Shown piece by piece: positions 1 to 8,642 of a stretch of 64,000 bases of DNA; within the stretch, counting starts at the first letter, position 1, and every line of letters starts with the position of its first letter. Below the pieces are notes generated by a model. That model was not told the origin of the DNA. It saw only the letters and a list, made by a program, of their open reading frames with translations, and searched no databases. Both the position numbers and the translations under genes were made by a program. The stretch is from the NCBI RefSeq assembly GCF_010365865.1, contig NZ_CP048020.1, positions 1,984,001 to 2,048,000 of the forward strand, read 5' to 3'. The DNA comes from Treponema vincentii. Lineage in GTDB: Bacteria > Spirochaetota > Spirochaetia > Treponematales > Treponemataceae.

Positions 1-771
1 ATTTAAAAAAAGATTAGTTATTTTATCTGCGTTCGCTTCAAGAAAAGTATTGATATTTTCAAGTATGGGGAGCATTCCTTTCATACCTTCAAATTTTAAT
101 GCGCCCGCTATACCGCCTAATTTTTCTTTAATGTCTCCGACAAGATTTCCGAATTGAGCTGTAACTCCCTTTAGTGTATTTTGTGAAAGACTTTCAGCGA
201 ACCCGTTATACTTACTCGCAACAATATCGAGAGCTTCGCCATTCTTTAGTTGCTCTTCCGTTAAGTTCTTCATTTCGGGAATAAGTTCTCCTAGTTTTCC
301 TTTTTGTCCCGATAAGGTTTTTGTTAAATTTTTAACATTGCTGTCTAAATCGCCAACACCTGCGCTGCTTAATTCAACCGCAGCTTTTAATACTTTTTTG
401 ATTTCTTTTTCTTCATAACCCAACGAGGCGATATAGGCGGCTTGCCCTTGTAATATTTCGTCTCCATATATCGATTTCCCTTGTAATTTTCCGGTATAAT
501 CAACAATGGATTTAAAACTTGCTTGGGTAAGTTTATTATTATTCCGTACTGCTTGAGATAACCGGTTAAGCGCTTCTTCTTGTACGCCATAGGCTTGCGT
601 ACATTCATTTGAAAAATTGATAATTTTTTTAACGGCAAGGGCAGCTGTAACGGCAACGAACGCCCCTTTAAGTTTTCCGGCAATATCAGATAGTGAGGAT
701 AAACCGTTCTGTGCTTGTGAAATTGCTTGCCCGTTATAGGTGCCGCCAATTCGATACGTAATACTCGCCAT
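1..771 (-). CDS. Phage tail tape measure protein, N-terminal part (runs off the left edge)
   Basis: The frame is open from an ATG at 771 to the first base of the window, 257 codons with no stop, so only the N-terminus is seen. The product begins MASITYRIGGTYNGQAIS and continues with Ala/Lys/Leu-rich helical sequence and a segment near residues 190-215 typical of tape measure proteins (QNTLKGVTAQFGNLVGDIKE). In siphoviruses this protein sets tail length and takes part in DNA ejection. Its place directly after the two tail-chaperone reading frames is the canonical order. A 120-codon open frame inside it (387-749) is an out-of-frame shadow. Function is inferred from composition and position; full length is unknown. 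Confidence 0.8.
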   Translation of the reverse strand, partial: MASITYRIGGTYNGQAISQAQNGLSSLSDIAGKLKGAFVAVTAALAVKKIINFSNECTQAYGVQEEALNRLSQAVRNNNKLTQASFKSIVDYTGKLQGKSIYGDEILQGQAAYIASLGYEEKEIKKVLKAAVELSSAGVGDLDSNVKNLTKTLSGQKGKLGELIPEMKNLTEEQLKNGEALDIVASKYNGFAESLSQNTLKGVTAQFGNLVGDIKEKLGGIAGALKFEGMKGMLPILENINTFLEANADKITNLFLN

Positions 772-798
772 TCTTATTTTTCCTTTTCCTAACTATTT

Positions 799-1086
799 TT
801 AAATTTGAGGCTGCTCATTCAGCTTTTCAAAAAAAACATTCTGAATCGCCATCAACGCACTCATTGTCTTTACCGGCTGCTCTGCGCTTCCGCCTGAAAA
901 AGGTAAATGCAAAAACGAACCGGTTCGCCTGTCAACCGAAAATAAAAACATATCAAAAAAGATACGCCATTTAATAAAGAGGGCTTTTGTCTCTGGTTGT
1001 TCTAATGGGTCGCAGCCCCAGAATAATAACTTTGCAACTTGTCTTATTTCTGTTTCTTCCCAAGCCTCGATTGAAAAGGGATAGAA
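799..1086 (-). CDS. Tail assembly chaperone, downstream frame (GT-like), reached by -1 frameshift
   Basis: An open frame of about 95 codons ends at TAA (799-801) and has no ATG, GTG or TTG near its beginning. It is bounded upstream by a TGA at 1087-1089, three codons before a slippery heptamer. It overlaps the end of the preceding small gene in the -1 frame, exactly the arrangement of lambda G/GT-type tail chaperones in front of the tape measure gene. The peptide contains IRQVAKLLFWGCDP and FLFSVDRRTGSFLHLPFSGG. It is probably made only as a C-terminal extension of the 1044-1367 product. The first in-frame ATG lies well inside and would remove about a third of the protein, so independent translation is unlikely. 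Confidence 0.72.
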   Translation of the reverse strand, partial: FYPFSIEAWEETEIRQVAKLLFWGCDPLEQPETKALFIKWRIFFDMFLFSVDRRTGSFLHLPFSGGSAEQPVKTMSALMAIQNVFFEKLNEQPQI

Positions 1087-1367
1087 TCAATCCAAACTTT
1101 TAAAATTTCCGTAAATAACGACGATGATTTTTTTAAGAATTGGTAAAGCGTTTTTCCATCAACTTCATTATCTTCGTCATCGGTAAAGGAAGAAGCTATA
1201 ACGCAAGAGGGGAATATTTTTTCCATAAGGTCAAAATTCTTTTTATCGTCATTTCCAAAACTACTAATCTCTTGCGTATTTGGTTCCCGTAATTCGATAA
1301 AATCCCCGTCCTCTAATTCGATTTTCGTTGTAAATATATATTTCTTTTCAGCTTCCGATATTCTCAT
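1044..1367 (-). CDS. Tail assembly chaperone, upstream frame (G-like)
   Basis: A 107-residue acidic protein, preceded by a good ribosome site (AAAGGAGAACA before ATG). It begins MRISEAEKKYIFTTKIELEDGDFIELREP, resembling the short tail-assembly chaperones that follow the major tail protein in long-tailed phages. The gene lies between the tail tube gene and the tape measure gene. The end of the gene overlaps a second frame that seems to be reached by -1 frameshifting, giving a short and a long product as in lambda G/GT. Family assignment rests on position, size and the frameshift arrangement more than on residue motifs. Confidence 0.72.
   Translation of the reverse strand: MRISEAEKKYIFTTKIELEDGDFIELREPNTQEISSFGNDDKKNFDLMEKIFPSCVIASSFTDDEDNEVDGKTLYQFLKKSSSLFTEILKVWIDSIPFQSRLGKKQK
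1074..1080 (-). promoter_or_regulatory. Candidate -1 programmed frameshift site C CCT TTT
   Basis: On the minus strand the zero-frame codons read C-CCT-TTT, a perfect X-XXY-YYZ heptamer. It lies inside the overlap window, two codons after the TGA that closes the -1 frame upstream and ten codons before the zero-frame TAA at 1044-1046. A -1 slip here joins the two tail-chaperone frames. The shift has the opposite polarity to the single-base excesses seen elsewhere in this window. Confidence 0.68.
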
Positions 1368-1377
1368 TTGTTCTCCT

Positions 1378-2352
1378 TTAATATTTTTGTTGATATGAAT
1401 TTACTAATTCAACGGTAATAAGTTCGTCTACTCCATTCTCTAGGGCGGAAAAACTCATAGTCTGCTTTATAGAGCCTGCGTCTCCAAAGTTTGCGTTACT
1501 CTCGGTAACTTGGTTACACGGGATAGTAAATTTCAAACTATACGGCGTATCATCTTCAATAATTTCGTCCGAAGTAAAGACTAATTCAATTTTTGCCGTA
1601 TCGTCGGTTTTATAAAATTTCTCTCGTAACGTTTCGGTATCTCTGGTATACAACATTTCAACGTCCGCTTTAATTTCTCTCGTCCCCGCTTGCGGTTCTA
1701 AGAAATATAAACCCGTACCGGTCGTTTGTAATGCCCCGTCTAATCCGTTGTTGTAGTCCAACTTTATTGAAGTAACGTCGGCTATTTCACTTCCTTGAAC
1801 GTAGACTTTTCCATGACGAAACTTGAAAGCTTTTAAGGGAGAGGTTTGTAATGTCGTAACTTGCGAAGTACTTCCTTCATCTTTCCCTTGTAGCGTTATA
1901 TCGAGTTTTAGATAATCTTCGGGACTTGCGGAAAAACTCATACTCGCTATTTTAACGCCGTTATAGGTAAAGTTTTTCGTTTTCCGGTTAATAAAAAAAC
2001 AGAGACTTGGGAGTATATCTGTTTCTTCGTTTCCGATAGCCGTAAATGTATGTTTATAAACATTTTCTTTTCCGGCAACCTTTTCTACTTCCCCCTCATT
2101 TCCTAATCCGGCAAGTAAAAATAAACCGACATCATCGGGACGGGCAAGCGTTGAGATACTCCCTTCCGTTTTTAAGCTCATTGTTTCCTTTCTTCCGGTC
2201 GCTTTTCCGCCGGTTAAAAGTCCTTCGTCCTTTTTATTATAGGTCGGTTTAATACTTTCATTGGCTACCTTTATCTGCCGCGCCGGTTGAGGTACTTCGC
2301 CGTATTGCGTTTCCTTTCCAATCTGTACAATTAAACTGTTTCCATTTATCAT
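1378..2352 (-). CDS. Phage major tail (tube) protein
   Basis: A 324-residue protein with the mixed beta-rich composition of tail tube subunits: repeated short segments such as SMSFSASPEDYLKLDITLQG and TMSFSALENGVDELITVELV. Its position between head-tail joining genes and the tail chaperones is the standard one for the tail tube gene. A ribosome site (GAAAAGGAAAAATAAA) precedes the ATG. The upstream intergenic spacer carries one of the recurring AAGACTATA motifs of this prophage. Confidence that this is the tube protein is fairly high from order and size; no catalytic motif exists to test it. Confidence 0.78.
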   Translation of the reverse strand: MINGNSLIVQIGKETQYGEVPQPARQIKVANESIKPTYNKKDEGLLTGGKATGRKETMSLKTEGSISTLARPDDVGLFLLAGLGNEGEVEKVAGKENVYKHTFTAIGNEETDILPSLCFFINRKTKNFTYNGVKIASMSFSASPEDYLKLDITLQGKDEGSTSQVTTLQTSPLKAFKFRHGKVYVQGSEIADVTSIKLDYNNGLDGALQTTGTGLYFLEPQAGTREIKADVEMLYTRDTETLREKFYKTDDTAKIELVFTSDEIIEDDTPYSLKFTIPCNQVTESNANFGDAGSIKQTMSFSALENGVDELITVELVNSYQQKY

Positions 2353-2381
2353 TTTATTTTTCCTTTTCTAGTAATATAGTC

Positions 2382-2819
2382 TTAACGTTCCGTCTCGACT
2401 TTTATTGTTAGCTCACATAATTTGATGTGTACGTTTGCTTCCGTTGCGTTATAGAACGCTACCGATTCAATAATACCAAAATCCGATATACCAAAGTTTC
2501 CGCCAGAACGCTCCACCATTTCATAGAAAGCCGCGGCGTATTTCAGCATAGTTTCTTTCAACTCGCTTGCTTTTCCGTTACGAAAGGTAAGGTATATTGT
2601 AAATTCAAGCGTTTCCTTATTACTTTCGTTGCTTAAACTAGTGAACGTGTACTTTCCAAAGTCATAAAATAATTGTTTTGACTTTGTATACCGGTCAAAA
2701 TCAAGATAATCATCAACGTAAGCGTCAACATCAGAGAGCCGCAATTCTTTCAGTACCGCTTTATAATTATCCTGAATATATTTTTTTATTTTCTCTTGCT
2801 GGTCTAAAAAATCTATCAT
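2382..2819 (-). CDS. Phage tail terminator / completion-like protein
   Basis: A 145-residue acidic protein (MIDFLDQQEKIKKYIQDNY...) located between the HK97 gp10-like gene and the tail tube gene, the usual slot for a tail terminator (gpU/Gp11-like) protein that caps the tail at the head interface. It starts three bases after the stop of the upstream gene, suggesting translational coupling. No family motif is certain by eye, so the role is positional inference. Confidence 0.6.
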   Translation of the reverse strand: MIDFLDQQEKIKKYIQDNYKAVLKELRLSDVDAYVDDYLDFDRYTKSKQLFYDFGKYTFTSLSNESNKETLEFTIYLTFRNGKASELKETMLKYAAAFYEMVERSGGNFGISDFGIIESVAFYNATEANVHIKLCELTIKVETER

Positions 2820-2821
2820 TC

Positions 2822-3286
2822 TTAATCCCTAAATAGTTTATCGAGTTCTTTTTGAAAAGCGGTATCCATTATTGCGTCAGCTTTGCCGGTATTCCAGTAA
2901 TACCGAATCGCCGGTTCCAAAAAGGGCTTTGCCGGAAGCGTTACCGATTTTACTTTTACGAATTTCTCATTCACTTTGAAAGTGAGATAGCCATTACGGG
3001 CGGTTATCCGTGCGCCTTTTTCGACAAAACGTGCATAGAACGCTTTTTTCTTTATCCCTATTTTTGCCGTAAAATCGGTATTAGCGTATGAAAAAAGATT
3101 TTTATAAATGCCCTCTTCTTTTTGTTTATTAAAGCCTCGTTGTCTCATAGTCCTGCGGGCTTCTTTTTTTACTTGGGCATTCACCTTCCCAACGAGACGG
3201 CGGGCAATTTTCGGCATCTTATCTTTGCAATCTTTAAGCTGCCTTTCATACTCTTTATAATCAATTTCAACTTGTACTTGAACCAT
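2822..3286 (-). CDS. HK97 gp10-like head-tail joining protein
   Basis: A 154-residue basic protein. It shows the features of the HK97 gp10 family: an N-terminal helix rich in charged residues (DYKEYERQLKDCKDKMPKIAR), a middle with YARFVEKGAR (compare the family's ...FVEYGT/ARFVEFGT motif), and a C-terminal LPAKPFLEPAIRY motif, which in this family reads ...P.PFL.PA. It acts at the head-tail interface. It sits between the gp6-like connector and the tail terminator gene, as expected. Confidence 0.82.
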   Translation of the reverse strand: MVQVQVEIDYKEYERQLKDCKDKMPKIARRLVGKVNAQVKKEARRTMRQRGFNKQKEEGIYKNLFSYANTDFTAKIGIKKKAFYARFVEKGARITARNGYLTFKVNEKFVKVKSVTLPAKPFLEPAIRYYWNTGKADAIMDTAFQKELDKLFRD

Positions 3287-3292
3287 TGTATT

Positions 3293-3802
3293 TTATATCC
3301 TATAGTCTGCGATTTGTAATAAATACTTATCAAAGTTGGTAGTATTGATAAAAGTTCGCGTTCCACTATCTTGGAAACTTTTTGAATTGATTCCAATATT
3401 ATTATTGCTTTCCGTTTGGAGAATACCGGCAATCCGCAAGGCGGTCAGTTTTATAATTGCGGGGATTTCTTTATAACCGGCGGTGAGAATAACTTTTATA
3501 TTTCGCTTCCCTTTCGGAAAAGGAATTGATGAAAAAATACAGTTTCTATCAAAAAAACAGCCCTCTTGAATAACGCCGTCAACTTCGATACGTTTTATTT
3601 CAGTTATTGGTTGGGCGGGCACTTGTATTTCTTTTTCTCCCGTTCCGTCGATAAAAAATGTATACGCTTTTTCTTCCGGTTCATAATGAAGATAGTTTGC
3701 GATAATATTACAAGCCGATTCCACAAATAAGCCTTGTTGACTATTAGTATCTTCGGGATACACATTCGTAAATTTTTGTAAATCTTCAATCGTTATTATC
3801 AT
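3293..3802 (-). CDS. Head-tail connector protein (gp6-like)
   Basis: A 169-residue protein starting MIITIEDLQKFTNVYPEDTN. The opening pattern (hhTledlk.y..i...d) and the segment SACNIIANYLHYEPEE resemble phage gp6-like / DNA-packaging connector proteins that form the ring below the portal. It is the first gene after the capsid gene and its terminator. The ATG is preceded by the sequence AAGACTATACTAGT instead of a clear Shine-Dalgarno, one of several copies of this motif before prophage genes. Confidence 0.7.
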   Translation of the reverse strand: MIITIEDLQKFTNVYPEDTNSQQGLFVESACNIIANYLHYEPEEKAYTFFIDGTGEKEIQVPAQPITEIKRIEVDGVIQEGCFFDRNCIFSSIPFPKGKRNIKVILTAGYKEIPAIIKLTALRIAGILQTESNNNIGINSKSFQDSGTRTFINTTNFDKYLLQIADYRI

Positions 3803-3820
3803 ACTAGTATAGTCTTAAAA

Positions 3821-3856
3821 TAAAAAAGGGAAGCAAGCTATAAACTCACTTCCCTT
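3821..3856 (-). terminator. Terminator after the capsid gene
   Basis: Perfect inverted repeat AAGGGAAG (3826-3833) and CTTCCCTT (3849-3856) with a 15-base loop, followed on the minus strand by TTTTTTATTTT. It lies just past the capsid stop codon. It probably lowers transcription of the downstream tail genes relative to capsid, as partial terminators do in other siphoviruses. Confidence 0.7.
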
Positions 3857-3876
3857 AGTTTCATTTTTTAATTTCT

Positions 3877-4929
3877 TTATTTAACTTGTAAGACGGTAAA
3901 GTTCTTATCCAGAGCAGGTTTTCCGGCAAGATACATATCGACATCAAATGTCGTTACTAAACTACCGGCGGTCTTTTTCGGTTCAATATTCAATTCACCG
4001 GCAACCGCAACAGCGTAGTTTTGGAAGTCTCCCGCTACAGCGATTTTTGAACCTGTTGTCATTTCTTTCGGCATATAAGAAGTAACAATTACCGGTACAT
4101 TTTCAATCATCTTGTTTCTGATTAAATCTTCACGGTATACCTTATGCGCATCGGTAACGTCAGCAATAAATGCCGTATATACTGCCGGATGTAAGAAGAT
4201 ACAAGCCGTATCCGTTTTATCCGAAACGGTAAGGGCAAAATGGGCAAGGTCGGACAGTTTCACTTGTACGGCGGCGGTTTTCATTGTCTCGGCGGTACTG
4301 GAAAGAACGGAAGAAAAATGTCCGCCGGTTCCCGTTCCATTAAAGATTTCATACGCCATACAATCAGCGAACGTATCGGCAATAATGCCTTGCAGTTCAC
4401 TTTCAAAAGCGGCCGCCGATAACTTCAAGGTTTCATTCGAGACGGGGATACTTATACCAAAGGCTTTAGCGGTCAAGGTTGTATTTCCTAAATTCGCTGT
4501 ATTTTCTTTTGCCAGCGTTCCATCATCCGCAACCGGCGCAGGGCGCGTTAAAGCTGTTCCCCAAATTGGGATAACCGTACTTGCGTTCTCTCCGTAGAAG
4601 TAGCGCACTTTTTCAAGAACCGCTTTCTTGCTTCCCATAAGCTGGACGATTTCACGTATCGTATTAACGACGCCAGTTCCGGAAAGGGTAATGCTCCGCT
4701 TTTCTTGCATCGCTTTTGCAATGTCGGCAAATACGCCCTCTGGCTTTTTCTCCCGTTGCTGGGGAGCGGTCTGCTGCGCCATCCGCTTTTCAATATCATG
4801 TTTTTTTGTCCGTAAGGCTTCAAATTCTGCCTTAGCGTCGGCGGACTTTATACTTCCTTCCTTTACCTTTTCCGAGAGAGAGCGCAGCTCTACTTCAATC
4901 AATCTTTTCTCTTCAATAAGTTTTTCCAT
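3877..4929 (-). CDS. Major capsid protein, HK97 gp5 family
   Basis: 350 residues from the ATG at 4929, chosen because AAAGGAAAAACT precedes it and it follows the protease stop at 4943; a longer frame to 4965 would overlap that gene. An N-terminal charged coiled coil (about residues 1-65, the delta/scaffold region) is followed by the capsid core with VRYFYGENASTVIPIWG, NTTLTAKAFGISIPVSNETL and a C-terminal FDVDMYLAGKPALDKNFTVLQ. Delta region plus adjacent protease matches HK97-type capsid maturation by proteolysis. A terminator follows. Confidence 0.9.
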   Translation of the reverse strand: MEKLIEEKRLIEVELRSLSEKVKEGSIKSADAKAEFEALRTKKHDIEKRMAQQTAPQQREKKPEGVFADIAKAMQEKRSITLSGTGVVNTIREIVQLMGSKKAVLEKVRYFYGENASTVIPIWGTALTRPAPVADDGTLAKENTANLGNTTLTAKAFGISIPVSNETLKLSAAAFESELQGIIADTFADCMAYEIFNGTGTGGHFSSVLSSTAETMKTAAVQVKLSDLAHFALTVSDKTDTACIFLHPAVYTAFIADVTDAHKVYREDLIRNKMIENVPVIVTSYMPKEMTTGSKIAVAGDFQNYAVAVAGELNIEPKKTAGSLVTTFDVDMYLAGKPALDKNFTVLQVK

Positions 4930-4942
4930 AGTTTTTCCTTTA

Positions 4943-5704
4943 TTAGTTTTCAAGTTCCATTTCACAAAGAAGGGCTAGTTTTTCAAGTTCCTCCTGTTCA
5001 GTGCCGTTTTCTTTGGGAGTGCCGTCCGGCTGTTCCCTTTTATCGGGCTGCTGATTATCGAGATTCTCTTCTTTCTCTTCCTCTTTAATAATAGTCTGTA
5101 ATTTTTCAATAACGGATTTCAGTTCTTTCTTTTCCTCTTCCGTTACTGTTTCATCACCCCCTATTATTTGATTCAATCTTTCTAATTCCATAGTCTTTAA
5201 TAAACTCCTTATCGACGTGAATGACGTTGTTTTTTCATAGGCGGGATACGCTACGCAGAATGAAACTTCCTCTAGCTTCACGGATTGTAAATACGTTACG
5301 TTCCCCCTTCTTTCTTGTTTATATGGGATAAAGCCGAATGACATCGTAGTTACGTCTCCACGACTAATAACCTCAAAAGCATCGTTACCCCACGTAGTAT
5401 TGGGAACTTTACAACGACAAATTAAGCCCTCACTCGATTGCTCAAGCTGTAATGTTTCCGATTTCGTACTTCCTAATACTTTGTTTGCGTCGTGAGCAAA
5501 TAAAGCCCGCACTTCCGCTTTATCCGCTAATGTTTTTTTGAACGCTGATTCTTCTATCACTTCAAAACATGGGTCATTCTCATCCCAAAAGTTTAAGTTT
5601 TCACTTCTTGAATTATAGGGAATTAAACCAATTATCCATCTCTCGCCGTTTTCTTCCCGCGCGGTAAAATTTGTTTTTAAGTTCCGTACAATCTTTTCCT
5701 TCAT
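4943..5704 (-). CDS. Prohead protease, HK97 family, with acidic C-terminal tail
   Basis: 253 residues. The protease domain (about 1-165) shows the family signatures LIPYNSRSENL, ALFAHDANKVLGS with the catalytic histidine, and GDVTTMSFGFIP with the catalytic serine. The last ~85 residues are Glu/Lys/Gln-rich and disordered-looking, like a fused scaffold. An in-frame ATG at 5191 with AAGGAG 12 bases upstream may start a separate 82-residue scaffold product. The enzyme would cleave the capsid delta domain in the prohead. The motif AGGACTATA occurs just before the start. Confidence 0.88.
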   Translation of the reverse strand: MKEKIVRNLKTNFTAREENGERWIIGLIPYNSRSENLNFWDENDPCFEVIEESAFKKTLADKAEVRALFAHDANKVLGSTKSETLQLEQSSEGLICRCKVPNTTWGNDAFEVISRGDVTTMSFGFIPYKQERRGNVTYLQSVKLEEVSFCVAYPAYEKTTSFTSIRSLLKTMELERLNQIIGGDETVTEEEKKELKSVIEKLQTIIKEEEKEENLDNQQPDKREQPDGTPKENGTEQEELEKLALLCEMELEN

Positions 5705-5777
5705 ATTATTATAGTCCTTTTATTGTTTATCCGAACCCTTACCTATTGTCGTTCCGGCAAGGGCAGCATTCTCTATC

Positions 5778-6945
5778 TCAATTTTTTGATTTTGCCATAT
5801 AAGCGGTAATATTTTCTTCCGTCAGCGGCATAAGGTTTGCTGGAATAAACGCCGTATCTCCCGCTTCAAGGGAGGGGAGGTTCTCTTTCCGTCTAATTTC
5901 ATTAGGCGTTAAAATCCCATTCATTACTTGCTTGGTATAAGCGTCAATTTTTGCCGTTAAAGAAGTCTTGAGTACCGAATTATAATTAAATTCAATCGTA
6001 TACCGCTCTTTTTTCACTAGGAGGGAATAACGTATGAAGCGCTTCTTCAAAAGCGCTTACTAGCGGTTGAATCGCTTGCGTCATAAAAAGTGTCGTTACC
6101 GTTTCTATATCCCCTACGTCTTTACCGGTAAGATAGCAAAGCGGAACGTTAAAAATATGCGCTATTGTTTCAAGTTGGAAAAGCCGATTTTCCGTTAATT
6201 GGTTTGCGCGGTTATCGCTTACGCCGGTATCTATTGTTGAAAACTCAATATTGCCGGTCTTTACAATCGGCTTTCCAGCGTTCTCGGTTCCCCCATACGT
6301 TTTTATATAGCGGTCTCTGATTTTCCGCTGTTCATCTTCACTTGCGTTCGGATATGCTTTTGTTAAATCAATGACTAATCGCTTACCCATCGAATTATCA
6401 AAGGTGTTTATCGTATAATCATCTAAATTATGGGAAGCCTCGAAAGTTTTGCGACAGACTTCAAAAATAGATTGTCCTTTTTTTCCATCATAGCCGAACC
6501 GAGAGGGAATATGTAAAACTTTCTCACTATCATACCGCTTCCCGTAATAGGTATAGATTTTTTGATTAAATTCGTTTCGGCTTACGATTACCGCGCTGGG
6601 GTTTAAGCGGAATAACGAAATAACGCGCCCTTCTTCATTGGTATATTTATAAAGATAGACGTTCCCAGCGTAATAATCTTTAATGAGGGAATAGAAAAAA
6701 AGAAAGTGAGTTTCGTCAAGGTTCGGTTCCTCTAATACGTCATATATTGGATGGTTTATTTTCTGTTTCGTCCTTTTATCGTACACCCCATACGAAAGAG
6801 AAGCGAACGCACTGGCTATCTTATCAATACAGGAAAAGGCCGCTTCCTCGTACGTTTCATACGCGCTAATAATACTCGTATAATCATAAAGCGCTTTCGG
6901 TTTCGTCTTTGCGTTTTTATTTCTAAAGAATTGGAATAATTTCAT
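5778..6945 (-). CDS. Phage portal protein (HK97 type), frame broken at an A6 run
   Basis: The first 305 or so codons from ATG 6945 give a clear portal protein (YETYEEAAFSCIDKIASAFA, LPFLY-like DYYAGNVYLYKYTNEEGRV, IAHIFNVPLCYL). The frame then runs into a premature stop. The C-terminal part, with FEFN-like YTIEFNYNSVLKTSL, NGILTPNEIRRKENLP and GDTAFIPANLMPL, is in another frame. Removing one A from the run of six at 6009-6014 (minus-strand A6) joins them into exactly 389 codons. The portal forms the dodecameric DNA channel at one capsid vertex. Whether the break is real or a sequence error cannot be told here. Confidence 0.85.
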
Positions 6946-6975
6946 AATTCGTTTTTATACCTTATATATATAGTC

Positions 6976-8642
6976 TTAGAAGGAATGAAGTATTGTATCG
7001 AATGAAACGGCGGGGGCTGCTTTGTGAGCGGCTTCGCATCTATCCCGCGCCATAATTGAAGTAATGATACCGTCTATCCGTTTTGTTGAAGATTTATATT
7101 CTTTCAGCGGTTTATAGTTATTGTTGACATCGGGCTTTATCATAACGTTTTGTAATTGCCAAAGAATAACAGGATTCGGGTCAATGATTTTTTCTTCCAG
7201 CGCAAGACGTTCATACGCTTTTGTCGGAGAGGCAAAATTCTTTAATGACTGGTCATAATCGATATACGTTATTTCCGGTAAGGAACTATTTAATTTTTCA
7301 ATTAAAAAGTTTGCTTGCCATCGGTCATACGCTATTTCCTCGATACGGTACCGCCTCGCATCTTTTACAATATCGCTATAAATTTCTTCATAGTTTATAG
7401 TACTTCCTGCGGTGGTCTTCACGTAACCTTTTTCTATCCATTCGAGGAAGTTGATATTTTCTTTTCGATAGCGTTCTTGTACGGTTTCTTCCGGTATATA
7501 AAATAGATGTTTAAAATAATACTTCCCGTTTAAGTACCAGCAAAGAGAGTAAGCGGTCATATCGTTGACACTTGATAAGTCTAACGCACCGTAACAAGGA
7601 AGCGTTTCAAGCGTTTCATAGTTTATTGCTTCGTACTGTTTCCATTTATTTAACGGTATCCAGCTGCTTTTTTCGTTTACCCAGAAACCGCACGTCTTTG
7701 ATTTAAAATCCCCTTGGTGGCTTGGCGTTATCAACGCATCGTTTAAGTCGGATTCTAATACGTCCGGCTTGAGTATACAGCCAAGTGAGGGATTCGCTTT
7801 TATAAAGTTTTTACAATCTTTCCAGTCATCTTTTTCGTCATACGCATAAATAATACCAAAGTAGCTCTCATCCGTAAGCGTATTATTAAGGATTGATTTA
7901 CACTTTTTATTTTCCGCGTAACAGGGATTACTTATATCGAGTCCCGCCGACGTTATGATAGCGACTAATCCATTTAGTCGGGCGCGGGAACCGTAACGAA
8001 ACGCCGTTACTATCTTATCATTATCATAGCAGTGGAATTCATCGATAATTGATAGGGAATTTCTATAGCCATCTATCGCGGTACTCTCCGAGGAAAAAAA
8101 CGCTATTCGACTATTCTGATATAAAACGCTATTCGTAAAACACTCACTCACTTTCGTAAGGTCTGAATCCGCTTTAATAATTGCCTTTAATTCTCGGAAA
8201 GATTTTTCCGCTTGGGCGGTATCTTTTGAAACAAGATAGCTTTCGGCGGCGTCGGTAACGAGAAAATCATAGAGAATTTGAGGAAATAATAAGCCGGTCG
8301 TTTTTCCGTTCTTTCTCGCCACTTCTATATAGGCTTGACGGAAGCGACGGCGTTCAAGATTATCCTTATAGTAAAATCCATAGAGGTTTGCGTAGATAAA
8401 TAATTGCCACGGTAATAATTCCAGAGGCTTTTTTAGTATCGGGAATAATTAAACTTTCGGCAAAAGAGCAGAATTCGCTAAAGCGTTCACTATTAAACGT
8501 GAAGGGGAAGCCCGCTTCCTTTTCTTTTTTCCTATCTGATAAATATCTTTCTATCGCTTTCTTAGTATATCGCCCCGCTGGTATCTTTCCGCTTTTTTAT
8601 ATCTTTACAATAGGCGGCTACTAGTTCCTCGTACGCTTTCAT
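6976..8642 (-). CDS. Terminase large subunit, frame broken at two A6 runs
   Basis: The uninterrupted frame 6976-8322 begins only at the Walker A region (ARKNGKTTGL). The missing N-terminus lies upstream in two other frames: MKAYEELVAAYCKDIK, then a middle piece with GRYTKKAIERYLSDRKK, then PLELLPWQLFIYANLYGFY, a hallmark of this family. Deleting one A from each six-A run (8593-8598 and 8429-8434) gives one 555-codon gene beginning at ATG 8642, which overlaps the small-subunit stop as ATGA. Walker B is ISIIDEFHCY; the nuclease domain is C-terminal with ALDLSSVNDMTAY. It packages DNA into proheads. Confidence 0.88.

Noticed and set aside
1044-1086. Treating the tail-chaperone overlap as another homopolymer error
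   Set aside because: It needs a -1 shift, opposite to all error-like sites, and the slippery heptamer and gene order fit a known programmed event.
6976-8322. Reading the terminase as a 448-residue protein starting at MARKNG
   Set aside because: That start falls in the Walker A motif; conserved N-terminal sequence lies upstream in other frames, so the gene starts at 8642 and is frame-disrupted.
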